From NCBI GenBank assembly GCA_964648215.1, contig CAZYMF010000178.1:1-10037 (forward strand): a stretch of DNA of 10,037 nucleotides, written 5' to 3'. The DNA comes from CAZYMF01 sp964648215. GTDB taxonomy: Bacteria; Desulfobacterota; Binatia; HRBIN30; JACQVA1. The stretch's first letter is position 1, and each line of letters starts with the position of its first letter. Shown piece after piece: positions 1 through 6,047 of this stretch. The notes beneath the pieces are model-generated. The model had not been told where the DNA came from and did no database searches. It saw only the letters and a program-made list of their open reading frames with translations. A program made the translations under genes and the position numbers.

Positions 1-21
1 GTAGGGCGGGCACGGCCCGCC
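1..21. repeat. Short GC palindrome, copy 1 of a dispersed repeat
   Basis: A 7-base arm GGCGGGC at 5-11 and its exact complement GCCCGCC at 15-21 are separated by the loop ACG. The leading GTAG is shared with a second copy at 5898-5918, which differs only at one loop base. It lies 22 bases beyond the stop of the minus-strand radical SAM gene, so it could act as a transcription-end hairpin there, but no T-run follows on either strand. Two near-identical 21-base copies, both at 3' ends of genes, point to a REP-like dispersed intergenic element. The left boundary is cut by the window edge, so the element may be longer. Confidence 0.6.
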
Positions 22-43
22 GTCTTCGTTCACCGAAGGTCGG

Positions 44-1549
44 CTATTCGACTCCCTGCGGTCGTAGCGCGACGCGATAGCGGCGGGGCAGGTGGCCGAT
101 GAGGTGATGACCCGCCTTGAACTTGCCGCGTACATAGACGCGCGACGATGCCGCCAAGCGCCGCAGGTAGGCGGGCTCCCGCACGAGCAGCTTCGCCAAG
201 CCCCACAGGACGTCGGGACGGCTGTAGAAGGCCCGGTACAGGTGATCGAAATAGGTTTCGAGGATGTCCTCGCTGAGCCCGCGCGGGATGAACTTGAAGT
301 TCATCGCGTTCATCTGCTCCCAGTCTTCCTCGAAGCAGCCGTGCTCGCGAATCGTCGGATACGCCGGCGTGCCGGGATAGGGGGTGAACTTGGTGATCTG
401 GCAGAGGTCGAGCTCGACCTCTTTGAGAAAGCGCACGTCCTCGGCCAGGCTGTCGAGCCCCTCGGTCGGGTGCCCGATCATCAGATAGCCCTTGGTGCGA
501 ATCCCTGCCGCGCGCGTCATCCGCAGCGTTTCGCGCATCTTCGGAATGCGCACCTCGTGCTTGACCACGTCGAGAATGCGCTGCGAGCCCGACTCGATGC
601 CGTAGGCGATCTGCCAGCAGCCGGCGCGCCGCATCAGTTCGAGCGTCGCCAGGTCGAGCAGGTTGGGATGACTGTTGCAGCTCCATGTGAACGCAAAGCC
701 GTTGTCGAGGAAGGCCTCGCACATCTCGACCACGCGCTGCTTGCGCACGGTGAACAGGTCGTCGACGAAGAGGATGTGGCGCACCCCGAGCCCTTCGAGG
801 TGGCGGCACAGCCCGACGACGTAGTCGACGCTGTGCATGCGCCCGCGCTTGCCCGAGGTGGAACGGTCGCAGAACGAGCACGAGAACGGGCAGCCGCGCG
901 AGGTGATCAGCGTCGCCACGGGCGTGCGCGGGTAGCTGAACAACGACGGCTGGAACCGGTGCGGGAAGTCGGGCAGCAGGTCCCACGCCGGCATCGGCAA
1001 CGCGTCGAGATCGTCGAGATAGGGCGCCCGCAGGTTCGCCTGAACGCGGCCGTCGCGGCGGTACGCCAAGCCCGGCACGTCGTCGATGGGGCGCTCCTGC
1101 TCCAGGCGAGCGAGCAGATCGAACAACGACACCTCGCCCTCCCCGATCACGCCGTAGTCGATGCTGGGAAAGGCCGCCAGCGTGCGCTCGGGAATGGCGC
1201 TCACGTGCGCGCCGCCGAGAATGGTGATCACGTCCGGCGACAGTGCCTTGACCTGCGCCGCGATGCGGGCTGCGTTGGTGACCGAGATCGTCGTCGCCGA
1301 TAGACCGAGGTAGTCCGGTCGCAGCGCCGCGATCTGCCGCGCGACCTCCTCGAGAGCCGTGCCCTGCTCCTTGGCGTCGACCAGGTGGACGTTGTAGCCG
1401 TGCCGCCGCGCCACCGCGGCGAGCACCAGCACGCCCATCCCCGGAATGGTCTCCTCCCCCTGGCGCAGCCGATCCATCGAGCGATCCCAGAAGACGTAGG
1501 GAGGCTCGCACAAGACGAGAGTCCTGTTCGGCCCTGGCGCATCCGGCAT
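44..1549 (-). CDS. B12-binding-domain radical SAM protein
   Basis: The 501-residue product has the usual two-part layout of cobalamin-binding radical SAM enzymes. Residues about 10-150 form a Rossmann-like B12-binding domain (LGGAHVSAIPE at 111-121, VIGEGE at 134-139). Residues about 210-430 form a radical SAM barrel with the [4Fe-4S] motif CPFSCSFC: Cys220, Cys224, Cys227. Later barrel signatures are FVDDLFT (261-267), YGIESGSQ (316-323) and YLMIGHPTEG (355-364). The lower-ligand motif DxHxxG is not intact: D58-A-K60-x-x-G63 has Lys where His is expected, as in many BchE-type members, so cobalamin may bind without a histidine ligand. This superfamily does C-methylation, cyclisation or ring rearrangement, and the substrate cannot be read from sequence. 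The ATG at 1549 fits the domain start, with no strong ribosome site. It is transcribed away from the lipoprotein gene. A role in lipid or natural-product tailoring with the right-hand KS operon is inference only. Confidence 0.9.
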   Translation of the reverse strand: MPDAPGPNRTLVLCEPPYVFWDRSMDRLRQGEETIPGMGVLVLAAVARRHGYNVHLVDAKEQGTALEEVARQIAALRPDYLGLSATTISVTNAARIAAQVKALSPDVITILGGAHVSAIPERTLAAFPSIDYGVIGEGEVSLFDLLARLEQERPIDDVPGLAYRRDGRVQANLRAPYLDDLDALPMPAWDLLPDFPHRFQPSLFSYPRTPVATLITSRGCPFSCSFCDRSTSGKRGRMHSVDYVVGLCRHLEGLGVRHILFVDDLFTVRKQRVVEMCEAFLDNGFAFTWSCNSHPNLLDLATLELMRRAGCWQIAYGIESGSQRILDVVKHEVRIPKMRETLRMTRAAGIRTKGYLMIGHPTEGLDSLAEDVRFLKEVELDLCQITKFTPYPGTPAYPTIREHGCFEEDWEQMNAMNFKFIPRGLSEDILETYFDHLYRAFYSRPDVLWGLAKLLVREPAYLRRLAASSRVYVRGKFKAGHHLIGHLPRRYRVALRPQGVE

Positions 1550-1688
1550 GTACGCGACGGTAGCTCAGAGCCGGCGCCACGAGCAAGCTCCCGGCGGCGA
1601 GCCCGCGGCTCTGCTTGACCCGCATTTCACGGTTGGCTAAGCAGCGCGAGCGCAGAATCCGCGCAACGCACGAACGAAGGAGAGTGCC

Positions 1689-2087
1689 ATGAAGAAGAGA
1701 ACGTTCTGGCTCGCCGCCGGGATCCTCGCCCTTGTCCTGAACGGGTGTGCCACGCAGACGGCGAAGCCTGCCGATACCGCAGAGGCACCGGCTGGGGCCA
1801 CAGCGAAGGGCGTGCCGGCGCCGCCCAACAGCCCGCTGGCCAAGGTGCAGCTGGGCATGGGGAAGAAACAGGTTCGGGATCTTCTCGGGTCGCCGACCGA
1901 CGAGAACAGCTACTCGACCGGGAAGGTCTGGATCCCGTTCTACTTCGGCAACGATGCACGCCGCACCTCGTGGTACTACAAGGGACTCGGTCGGGTGGTG
2001 TTCGCCGACGGCAACGCCTTCGGCGGCGGCACCGCGGAGGTGGTCCGTGTCGACTACGATCCGACCGAGAGTGGCGTGGCCCGCTGA
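1689..2087 (+). CDS. SmpA/OmlA (BamE-like) small lipoprotein
   Basis: A 132-residue exported lipoprotein. The N-terminus has Lys-Lys-Arg, a hydrophobic stretch (about 6-17) and the lipobox LNGC with the lipidated Cys at 20. A low-complexity Ala/Pro/Thr linker follows to about residue 48. Residues 51-110 resemble the SmpA/OmlA fold: LGMGKKQVRDLLGSPT at 55-70, then aromatic strands around WIPFYFG (81-87), SWYYKG (94-99) and VVFADG (103-108). The family is known from the outer-membrane assembly factor BamE and many uncharacterised small lipoproteins. The short length and absence of assembly-complex neighbours mean BamE itself should not be assumed. A strong ribosome site AAGGAGAG (1677-1684) lies 4-6 bases before the ATG and fixes the start. 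TTGACC at 1615-1620 could be a -35 element, but no convincing -10 follows. The gene is monocistronic and convergent with the ICMT-like gene. Confidence 0.85.
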   Translation: MKKRTFWLAAGILALVLNGCATQTAKPADTAEAPAGATAKGVPAPPNSPLAKVQLGMGKKQVRDLLGSPTDENSYSTGKVWIPFYFGNDARRTSWYYKGLGRVVFADGNAFGGGTAEVVRVDYDPTESGVAR

Positions 2088-2100
2088 TTCGAGCCCGCTC

Positions 2101-2128
2101 GGCGTGCGTTTCACCCGGCGAGCACGCC
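2101..2128. terminator. Hairpin between convergent genes, possible bidirectional terminator
   Basis: GGCGTGC (2101-2107) and GCACGCC (2122-2128) are exact complements with a 14-base loop. They occupy the 43-base gap between the lipoprotein stop (2087) and the ICMT-like stop (2131). Position between convergent genes supports a terminator role on both strands. No U-tract is present, so intrinsic termination would be weak. Confidence 0.4.
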
Positions 2129-2130
2129 CC

Positions 2131-2688
2131 TCACCACAGGAACGGCACCAGTCGCTTGACGCGGCGGCTGTACTGCTCGTAGGCCGGCCCGAGCTGCGCC
2201 CGTAGCCACCGCTCTTCCTGCCTCGCCCGTACGGCGATGGCGACGACGCAGAACGCGTAGGTCGCCAGCGGAATGGCTGATCCACTGGCGACCAGCGGAG
2301 CTGCTGCCATCACCAGGACACTGAAGTAGAGCGGGTGGCGCACCAGCCCGAACGCGCCGTCCTGGCGGAACTGGTGCGGCGGTTCGTCGGGCAGGCGCCG
2401 TCGCCGGAGTGGGCCGATCAAGAATCGGCCCCAAAACCAGAAGGCGAAACCCGAAGCGAAGATGAGCGCGCCGCCGGCGATGCGCAATGGCGACGGATCG
2501 GCGGCGAAGGTGAGGAGGGAGCACGCGGTGCTGACGTGCACCGTCAGAATCACTGGGGTCAATCGCACCCACAGCCGCTCGGCGGGCGTGTAGAAAGGCA
2601 AGGAGGCGCCCTGCTCCTCGACGCGGAAGAGGAAGACCGGCAGCCATCCCAGCGCGAAGCCGAACCCCGCCAAGACGCGCAGCATCAT
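2131..2688 (-). CDS. Isoprenylcysteine carboxyl methyltransferase (ICMT/PEMT)-like membrane protein
   Basis: A 185-residue polytopic inner-membrane protein. Hydrophobic segments lie at about 4-21, 43-62, 70-92 and 126-153. The C-terminal half carries the SAM-binding signature of the ICMT/phospholipid-methyltransferase group: RHPLYFS (118-124), RARQEERWL (154-162, EE pair) and GPAYEQYSRRVKRLVP (167-182). Bacterial members are presumed to methylate small lipophilic or isoprenoid-type acceptors, and the acceptor is unknown here. The start is chosen at ATG 2688 because it overlaps the upstream flippase-like stop in ATGA, the classic coupled arrangement, and because residues start directly in the first membrane segment. 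The open frame extends upstream to 2772, but that part reads the flippase gene in another frame and has no membrane character. It is the last gene of a three-gene operon. Confidence 0.82.
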   Translation of the reverse strand: MMLRVLAGFGFALGWLPVFLFRVEEQGASLPFYTPAERLWVRLTPVILTVHVSTACSLLTFAADPSPLRIAGGALIFASGFAFWFWGRFLIGPLRRRRLPDEPPHQFRQDGAFGLVRHPLYFSVLVMAAAPLVASGSAIPLATYAFCVVAIAVRARQEERWLRAQLGPAYEQYSRRVKRLVPFLW

Positions 2689-3707
2689 ATTCGCTCCACC
2701 ACCCGCAACCGCCGCCAGGCGACGAGCGCCTTCCCGTTGGCCGACATCGCCAGCACACCAACCGCCACCCACAGCGCTTCGTGGAGTTGCAGCACCAGGC
2801 CGATGAGGAAGCCGGTCTCCGGCTGCCCGGCCGCCAGGCCGAGAACCGCCACGGAGCCCGCCTGCAGAGCGCCGACTCCCGCCGGCGTGGGAACGGCGCG
2901 CGCGAAGCCGGTGCCGAGCAGGACCAGCAACAGCAGGGGCAGAGGCAACACCACGCCGAAGGCGGCGAGCAGACAGAAATACTCACCGACGATGACCAGC
3001 TCGATGGCCAGCGAGCTCATCAGGCCCCAGAGGAACGTGCGGCGATGGGCGCCGAAGAAGCGCAGCAGATGGTCCTCGGTCTGTCGCATGCCCGCGGCCC
3101 AGGAGGCCAGTCGCCGCGGCAGGCCGCGCCAGGCATAGAACGGCGCCAGCGGGCGCCGCCCGCGAAACAGCATCCACAGCGGCACCGCCAGCGCCGCCAG
3201 CGAGGCCACGGTCAACGCCAACAGCAGCGGCAGCGCTGGTGTCGGCTCGTTCAAGGTACGGGCAAAGGCGAAGACGAGCACGTAGGCGACGACAGTGACG
3301 AGATTGCCGATCAGCTCCAGCAACCGGTCGACCGTCACGCCCGCGGTCGCCTCGGCGCCGGCGATCCCGTCGGCGTACATCATCGCGATTCGCACCGGCT
3401 CGCCCGCGAGCTTGGCGGACGGCACCAGCGCTCCGATCGCGTCTCCCGCCAGCCGTGCCCGCAGCAGTCGCAGCAGGGCCACGTGACTCCCGAACGCGCG
3501 CGCCACCAGGTCCCAACGCCAGCTGTAACCGAGCCGCACCGCGACGCCGAGAACCAGGTACGCCGCCAGTGCCACCGGCGACAGGTGCCGAATCGCGATC
3601 ACCAGCTCGCTCAGGCCGAAACGCCAGCAGAGCCCGGCGAGCACGGCGAGGCCGACGGCGAGCGGCAGCAGCGACGCGAGCCGGGCGGCTATCGTGGAGC
3701 GGGGCAT
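2685..3707 (-). CDS. Flippase-like integral membrane protein (YbhN / LPG synthase TM-domain family)
   Basis: A 340-residue membrane protein of the lysylphosphatidylglycerol-synthetase transmembrane / TIGR00374 family. Hydrophobic segments are visible around 12-28, 43-60, 133-150, 158-180, 228-250, 252-268, 280-294 and 298-321. The family hallmark loops are present: PSAKLAGEPVRIAMMYADG (96-114) and AVPTPAGVGALQAG (271-284). Related proteins are proposed to move or present lipids, including HpnL of hopanoid loci and MprF N-terminal domains, and no catalytic domain is fused here. The ATG at 3707 lies 19 bases inside the end of the deacetylase gene, and the stop overlaps the next gene's start by 4 bases, so all three genes are probably made from one mRNA by coupled translation. 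Substrate is not inferable. A glycolipid or lipid precursor would suit the neighbouring deacetylase. Confidence 0.85.
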   Translation of the reverse strand: MPRSTIAARLASLLPLAVGLAVLAGLCWRFGLSELVIAIRHLSPVALAAYLVLGVAVRLGYSWRWDLVARAFGSHVALLRLLRARLAGDAIGALVPSAKLAGEPVRIAMMYADGIAGAEATAGVTVDRLLELIGNLVTVVAYVLVFAFARTLNEPTPALPLLLALTVASLAALAVPLWMLFRGRRPLAPFYAWRGLPRRLASWAAGMRQTEDHLLRFFGAHRRTFLWGLMSSLAIELVIVGEYFCLLAAFGVVLPLPLLLLVLLGTGFARAVPTPAGVGALQAGSVAVLGLAAGQPETGFLIGLVLQLHEALWVAVGVLAMSANGKALVAWRRLRVVERI

Positions 3708-4540
3708 TGCGGTAGCTCGGGAAACACTTCACGGATGGGAGCGAATGATCGGGCGCGCAGCAGCTCGCCGAGGCGCGCGGCCAGCCGCCGCCGCCCGACA
3801 CGCAGCAGCCAGCGACCGGTGCCTGTCCCCGTGGGCGACGCCGGATCGATCTCCCACGGGTGGAGATAGAACACCGCCGGACCGACGTCGCGCTCGAAAC
3901 GCCGCAGGCAGCGCCACAGCAGCCGTTTCGGTAGCAGGCGCAAGCCGGCGCCGCTGGCCACCGGCAGGTGCCAGAAGAAGAGCACCTGCAGAACACCGAC
4001 CGGAACCTCCCAGATGCCGCCCGCGTGCCGAAACGGCGCGCGCGGGCACACCAGCTCGAGGCCCGGCGGCCGGTCGATCGCCAGGATGCTCGAGTCGTAG
4101 CTCAACCCGAGCTCGGCGAGGACCTCGATGGGCCAGCGGACGCCGGCCTTGATCGAGAAGTACGGGGCGCGAAAGCCCTGAACGCGCCGCCCCGACGCAT
4201 CCTCGATTGCCGCGAGCGAACGTTGCACGTCGTCCCGAAAGTCGCGCCGCAGCAGGTGCGCCACCGGCCGGTGACGGTAGCCGTGACTGCCGAGCTCGTG
4301 GCCGGCCGCGACCACCCGACGGACGAGAGCCGGGAAGCGTTCCGCCACCTCGCCGAGAACGAAGAACGTCGCCCGCGCTCCGTGCGCGGCGAACAGCGCC
4401 AGCAGCTCCTCGGTGTTGGCCTCGACGCGATCCTCGAACCGGTCCGGATCGCCGGAGGCGGCGTCGTGGTACCAGTCCTCGACGTCGACGCTGAGCGCAT
4501 GGCGCACGGGCAGACGCGCGGAGGCGATGTCGTTGGCCAC
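3689..4540 (-). CDS. Polysaccharide deacetylase, XrtA/PEP-CTERM-locus type with DUF3473 tail
   Basis: A 283-residue NodB-fold (CE4) deacetylase. Motif 1 is SVDVEDW at 17-23. The metal-binding motif is SHGYRH with His86 and His90. Motif 3 is FRAPYFS at 123-129 (Arg124). The late catalytic His is in YLHPWEID, His227. The stretch SYDSSI (148-152), WEVPV (177-181) and YLHPWEIDP with an RRL..LL tail match the XrtA-associated subgroup that ends in DUF3473. Family members remove N-acetyl groups from extracellular polysaccharide or its lipid-linked precursors. There is no signal peptide, so it probably acts on the cytoplasmic side. The GTG at 4540 is the only sensible start, as the fold begins 14 residues later, although its ribosome site is poor and a small inverted repeat lies just upstream. 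It is first in the operon. No exosortase or glycosyltransferase is in view. Confidence 0.9.
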   Translation of the reverse strand: MANDIASARLPVRHALSVDVEDWYHDAASGDPDRFEDRVEANTEELLALFAAHGARATFFVLGEVAERFPALVRRVVAAGHELGSHGYRHRPVAHLLRRDFRDDVQRSLAAIEDASGRRVQGFRAPYFSIKAGVRWPIEVLAELGLSYDSSILAIDRPPGLELVCPRAPFRHAGGIWEVPVGVLQVLFFWHLPVASGAGLRLLPKRLLWRCLRRFERDVGPAVFYLHPWEIDPASPTGTGTGRWLLRVGRRRLAARLGELLRARSFAPIREVFPELPQCPAPR

Positions 4541-4541
4541 C

Positions 4542-4557
4542 TGCGTTGGCTAACGCA
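4542..4557. promoter_or_regulatory. Inverted repeat at the deacetylase start
   Basis: TGCGTT (4542-4547) and AACGCA (4552-4557) form a perfect 6-base dyad with a 4-base centre, 2 bases upstream of the deacetylase GTG on the minus strand. It could be an operator half-site pair, or an mRNA hairpin covering the place where the ribosome site should be. No recognised ribosome site is seen here, which fits controlled translation but does not prove it. Short dyads also occur by chance. Confidence 0.25.
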
Positions 4558-4592
4558 CAGTCTGCGACGGGTCAACGGCGCGACGGGAGCCG

Positions 4593-4627
4593 AAAATCCA
4601 AAGCTGAAAGCGAAGAGCCAGAGAGGG
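4593..4627 (+). repeat. Degenerate 7-base purine-rich tandem repeat
   Basis: Five consecutive heptamers can be read: AAAATCC, AAAGCTG, AAAGCGA, AGAGCCA, GAGAGGG. The second and third differ at only two positions, and the others are increasingly diverged. The block is purine-rich and lower in GC than everything around it, and it sits in the middle of the divergent intergenic region. It may be the remnant of a short repeat array or an unwinding or protein-binding segment. Function is unknown. Confidence 0.3.
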
Positions 4628-4675
4628 GAAAGGTCATTCCCAGCGGCGGCGAAGGTGTCTGCGGACCGGACCGCA

Positions 4676-4703
4676 TTGACGTGTGCGGCGCCGCTGGGAT
4701 ACA
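4676..4703 (+). promoter_or_regulatory. Candidate sigma-70 promoter with extended -10 for the ThiH-like gene
   Basis: TTGACG (4676-4681) matches five of six -35 consensus bases. After a 16-base spacer comes GATACA (4698-4703), preceded by TG at 4695-4696, the extended -10 arrangement. Transcription would begin near 4710, leaving a leader of about 20 bases that contains GGAAG (4717-4721) before the ATG at 4729. The -10 itself matches only three consensus bases. Confidence 0.35.
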
Positions 4704-4728
4704 CGGACTTCTAAACGGAAGTGAGCTG

Positions 4729-5898
4729 ATGGCCGATTTCGAGCTCGATCTGGAGGCGCTGTCCGAGCGGGTGCGACGGGCGCGCGAACGTGCGGGCGCC
4801 GCCGGTAGCGAGGTGATCGAGCGTGCGCGACGGGGCGAAGGCCTGGACCCGGACGACATGGCCGTCCTGTGGTTCGCGCCTCAGCTCGACAGCGGGGGTG
4901 TCTACCGGCTGGCGCGCAGCGTGCGCTCGCACGAGCGCGCGCCGCTGGAGACCTTCTCGCCGCTCTACATGACAAACACCTGCGACGCCGAGTGCCGCAT
5001 GTGCGGCATGCGCCGGGACAACCGCGCGCTGCAACGTGAAACCGCCGACATGACCGCGGTGACGGAGCAGCTCCGCCTGCTCGGCGGGCGCGGGATGCAC
5101 GCGGTCGCCTTGCTCACCGGCGAGTACCGGGCCGCCAATCGGTCGTGGGCGTTGCGCTACGTCAACGAGGCCCTGCGCACTGCGGTGACGATGAATTTCG
5201 GCCACGTCCTCATCAACGTCGGCTCGATCGACGAGCCCGAGTTCGACGCCCTGCTCGCCGGCGTGGAGCGCAAGGCGGATGGCAGCGTACGTCCCAAGCT
5301 CACCATGTGCACGTTCCAGGAAACCTACTCGCGCCATCACTACGCCAAGTTCATGGGGACCGACCCGGGCAATCCCCGCGCCGACTACGACCGCCGCCTG
5401 GCCAACTTCGATCGCTGCTTCCGCGCCGGAATGCGCGTCGCCAACCCGGGCATCCTCGTCGGGCTCAATCCCGACATCGCCTTCGAGATGATGGCCCTGA
5501 CGCTGCATGCCCGCCACCTGCTGGCGCTGGGAATGGAGGTCTATCTCTCCGTGCCCCGGCTGCGCCAGATCGCCGGCGGGCGTAGCCAGGGCGGAATCAG
5601 CGACGACGACTTCATTCGTCTGGTCGCGGTGCTGTCCCTCGGGCTGCCGCGCTGCAAGATCGTCATCACCACGCGCGAGGACTCCGACATCCAGCACAAG
5701 CTGGTGCCGATCGTCACCGTGCTGTCGGCGGGCTCCGCTGCGGTGACGCCCTACACCGAGACCAGCGCGCGCTTCCCGCTCGAGACCAGCCAGTTCGAAG
5801 TCATCGACAAGCGCCCGTTCGAGGAGATCCTGCGCGAGCACCTCACTCCGGAGGAGCCGATCGAGAACTTCCGCCCGCCGCCGGGCGGGCTGCAATAG
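4729..5898 (+). CDS. ThiH/HydG-like radical SAM enzyme (aromatic amino acid lyase family)
   Basis: A 389-residue protein. The radical SAM cluster motif is CDAECRMC: Cys85, Cys89, Cys92 (CX3CX2C). It follows ThiH along its length: LLTGEYRA (128-135), TFQETYSRHHYAKFMG (195-210), GILVGLNPD (241-249), SVPRLRQIAGG (274-284), ITTREDSD (313-320) and a BATS-type end with QFEVIDKRPFEEIL (355-368). Known relatives cleave tyrosine to p-cresol and dehydroglycine (ThiH, HydG) or act on tryptophan (NosL). The HydG C-terminal extra-cluster cysteines are absent. No thiamine or hydrogenase maturation gene is nearby, so the substrate is open. Start ATG 4729 has GGAAG 7 bases upstream. The frame stays open back to a TTG at 4546, but that part reads as intergenic DNA. 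The tail RPPPGGLQ is encoded by a palindrome. It converges on the KS operon. Confidence 0.88.
   Translation: MADFELDLEALSERVRRARERAGAAGSEVIERARRGEGLDPDDMAVLWFAPQLDSGGVYRLARSVRSHERAPLETFSPLYMTNTCDAECRMCGMRRDNRALQRETADMTAVTEQLRLLGGRGMHAVALLTGEYRAANRSWALRYVNEALRTAVTMNFGHVLINVGSIDEPEFDALLAGVERKADGSVRPKLTMCTFQETYSRHHYAKFMGTDPGNPRADYDRRLANFDRCFRAGMRVANPGILVGLNPDIAFEMMALTLHARHLLALGMEVYLSVPRLRQIAGGRSQGGISDDDFIRLVAVLSLGLPRCKIVITTREDSDIQHKLVPIVTVLSAGSAAVTPYTETSARFPLETSQFEVIDKRPFEEILREHLTPEEPIENFRPPPGGLQ
5873..5890. repeat. Palindrome inside the last codons of the ThiH-like gene
   Basis: GCCCGCC (5873-5879), loop GCCG, then GGCGGGC (5884-5890) is a perfect 7-base stem coding for Arg-Pro-Pro-Pro-Gly-Gly at the C-terminus. 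Its arms are the same 7-mers as in the dispersed repeat that follows at 5898, in the opposite order. It may therefore be an inverted relic of the same element that has become part of the coding sequence. Confidence 0.5.
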
Positions 5899-5918
5899 TA
5901 GGGCGGGCACCGCCCGCC
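5898..5918. repeat. Short GC palindrome, copy 2 of the dispersed repeat
   Basis: GGCGGGC (5902-5908) and GCCCGCC (5912-5918) flank the loop ACC. The 21 bases match positions 1-21 except for one loop base. The element begins on the last base of the ThiH-like stop codon TAG, so it sits exactly at the gene end. It could stabilise the 3' end of the mRNA or stop transcription toward the opposing KS operon, although no T-run follows. Confidence 0.6.
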
Positions 5919-6024
5919 AAGGCGCCCCAGGTTGCTGCGGTTGCCGGCATCCGAAACCGGCGAGCCGGGCTCGGCGAACGCACGAAGCCGCATTCGATTC
6001 CCGGCGTTGAACGTTGAGCCTTCG

Positions 6025-6045
6025 GCCCGCAGCTCGGCCGCGGGC
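6025..6045. terminator. Hairpin just past the KS-beta stop
   Basis: GCCCGC (6025-6030) and GCGGGC (6040-6045) pair over a 9-base loop, starting 2 bases beyond the KS-beta stop on the minus strand. It is the likely end point of the minus-strand KS operon. No U-tract follows. The rest of the 150-base convergent gap (5899-6047) holds the repeat copy at 5898-5918 and a small dyad CGAGC/GCTCG at 5961-5973, and nothing coding is seen. Confidence 0.35.
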
Positions 6046-6047
6046 AG

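Noticed and set aside
92..1303. 403-codon plus-strand frame antisense to the radical SAM gene
   Set aside because: Composition mirrors codon bias of the real gene, with no recognisable motif or ribosome site.
1632..1640. GTTGGCTAA shared with 4545-4553, both near gene starts
   Set aside because: A 9-base match on the same strand is expected many times by chance in 10 kb, and the flanks do not extend it.
30..2285. Open frame of 751 codons on the minus strand
   Set aside because: It overlaps the radical SAM gene in another frame and the lipoprotein antisense. It is full of Arg/Ala/Gly low-complexity sequence with no domain motif, as expected for a GC-rich shadow frame.
3149..3163. GCGGGC-GCC-GCCCGC palindrome inside the flippase gene
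   Set aside because: The arms differ from the dispersed repeat core and it is explained by ordinary GC-rich coding sequence.
2781..3869. 362-codon plus-strand frame antisense to the flippase and deacetylase genes
   Set aside because: Gln/Arg-rich low-complexity product, a typical reverse-complement shadow of a Leu/Ala-rich membrane protein.
4546..4728. N-terminal extension of the ThiH-like protein from a TTG start
   Set aside because: The added 61 residues have no similarity to the family and read through the repeat-containing intergenic region, while ATG 4729 has a good ribosome site.
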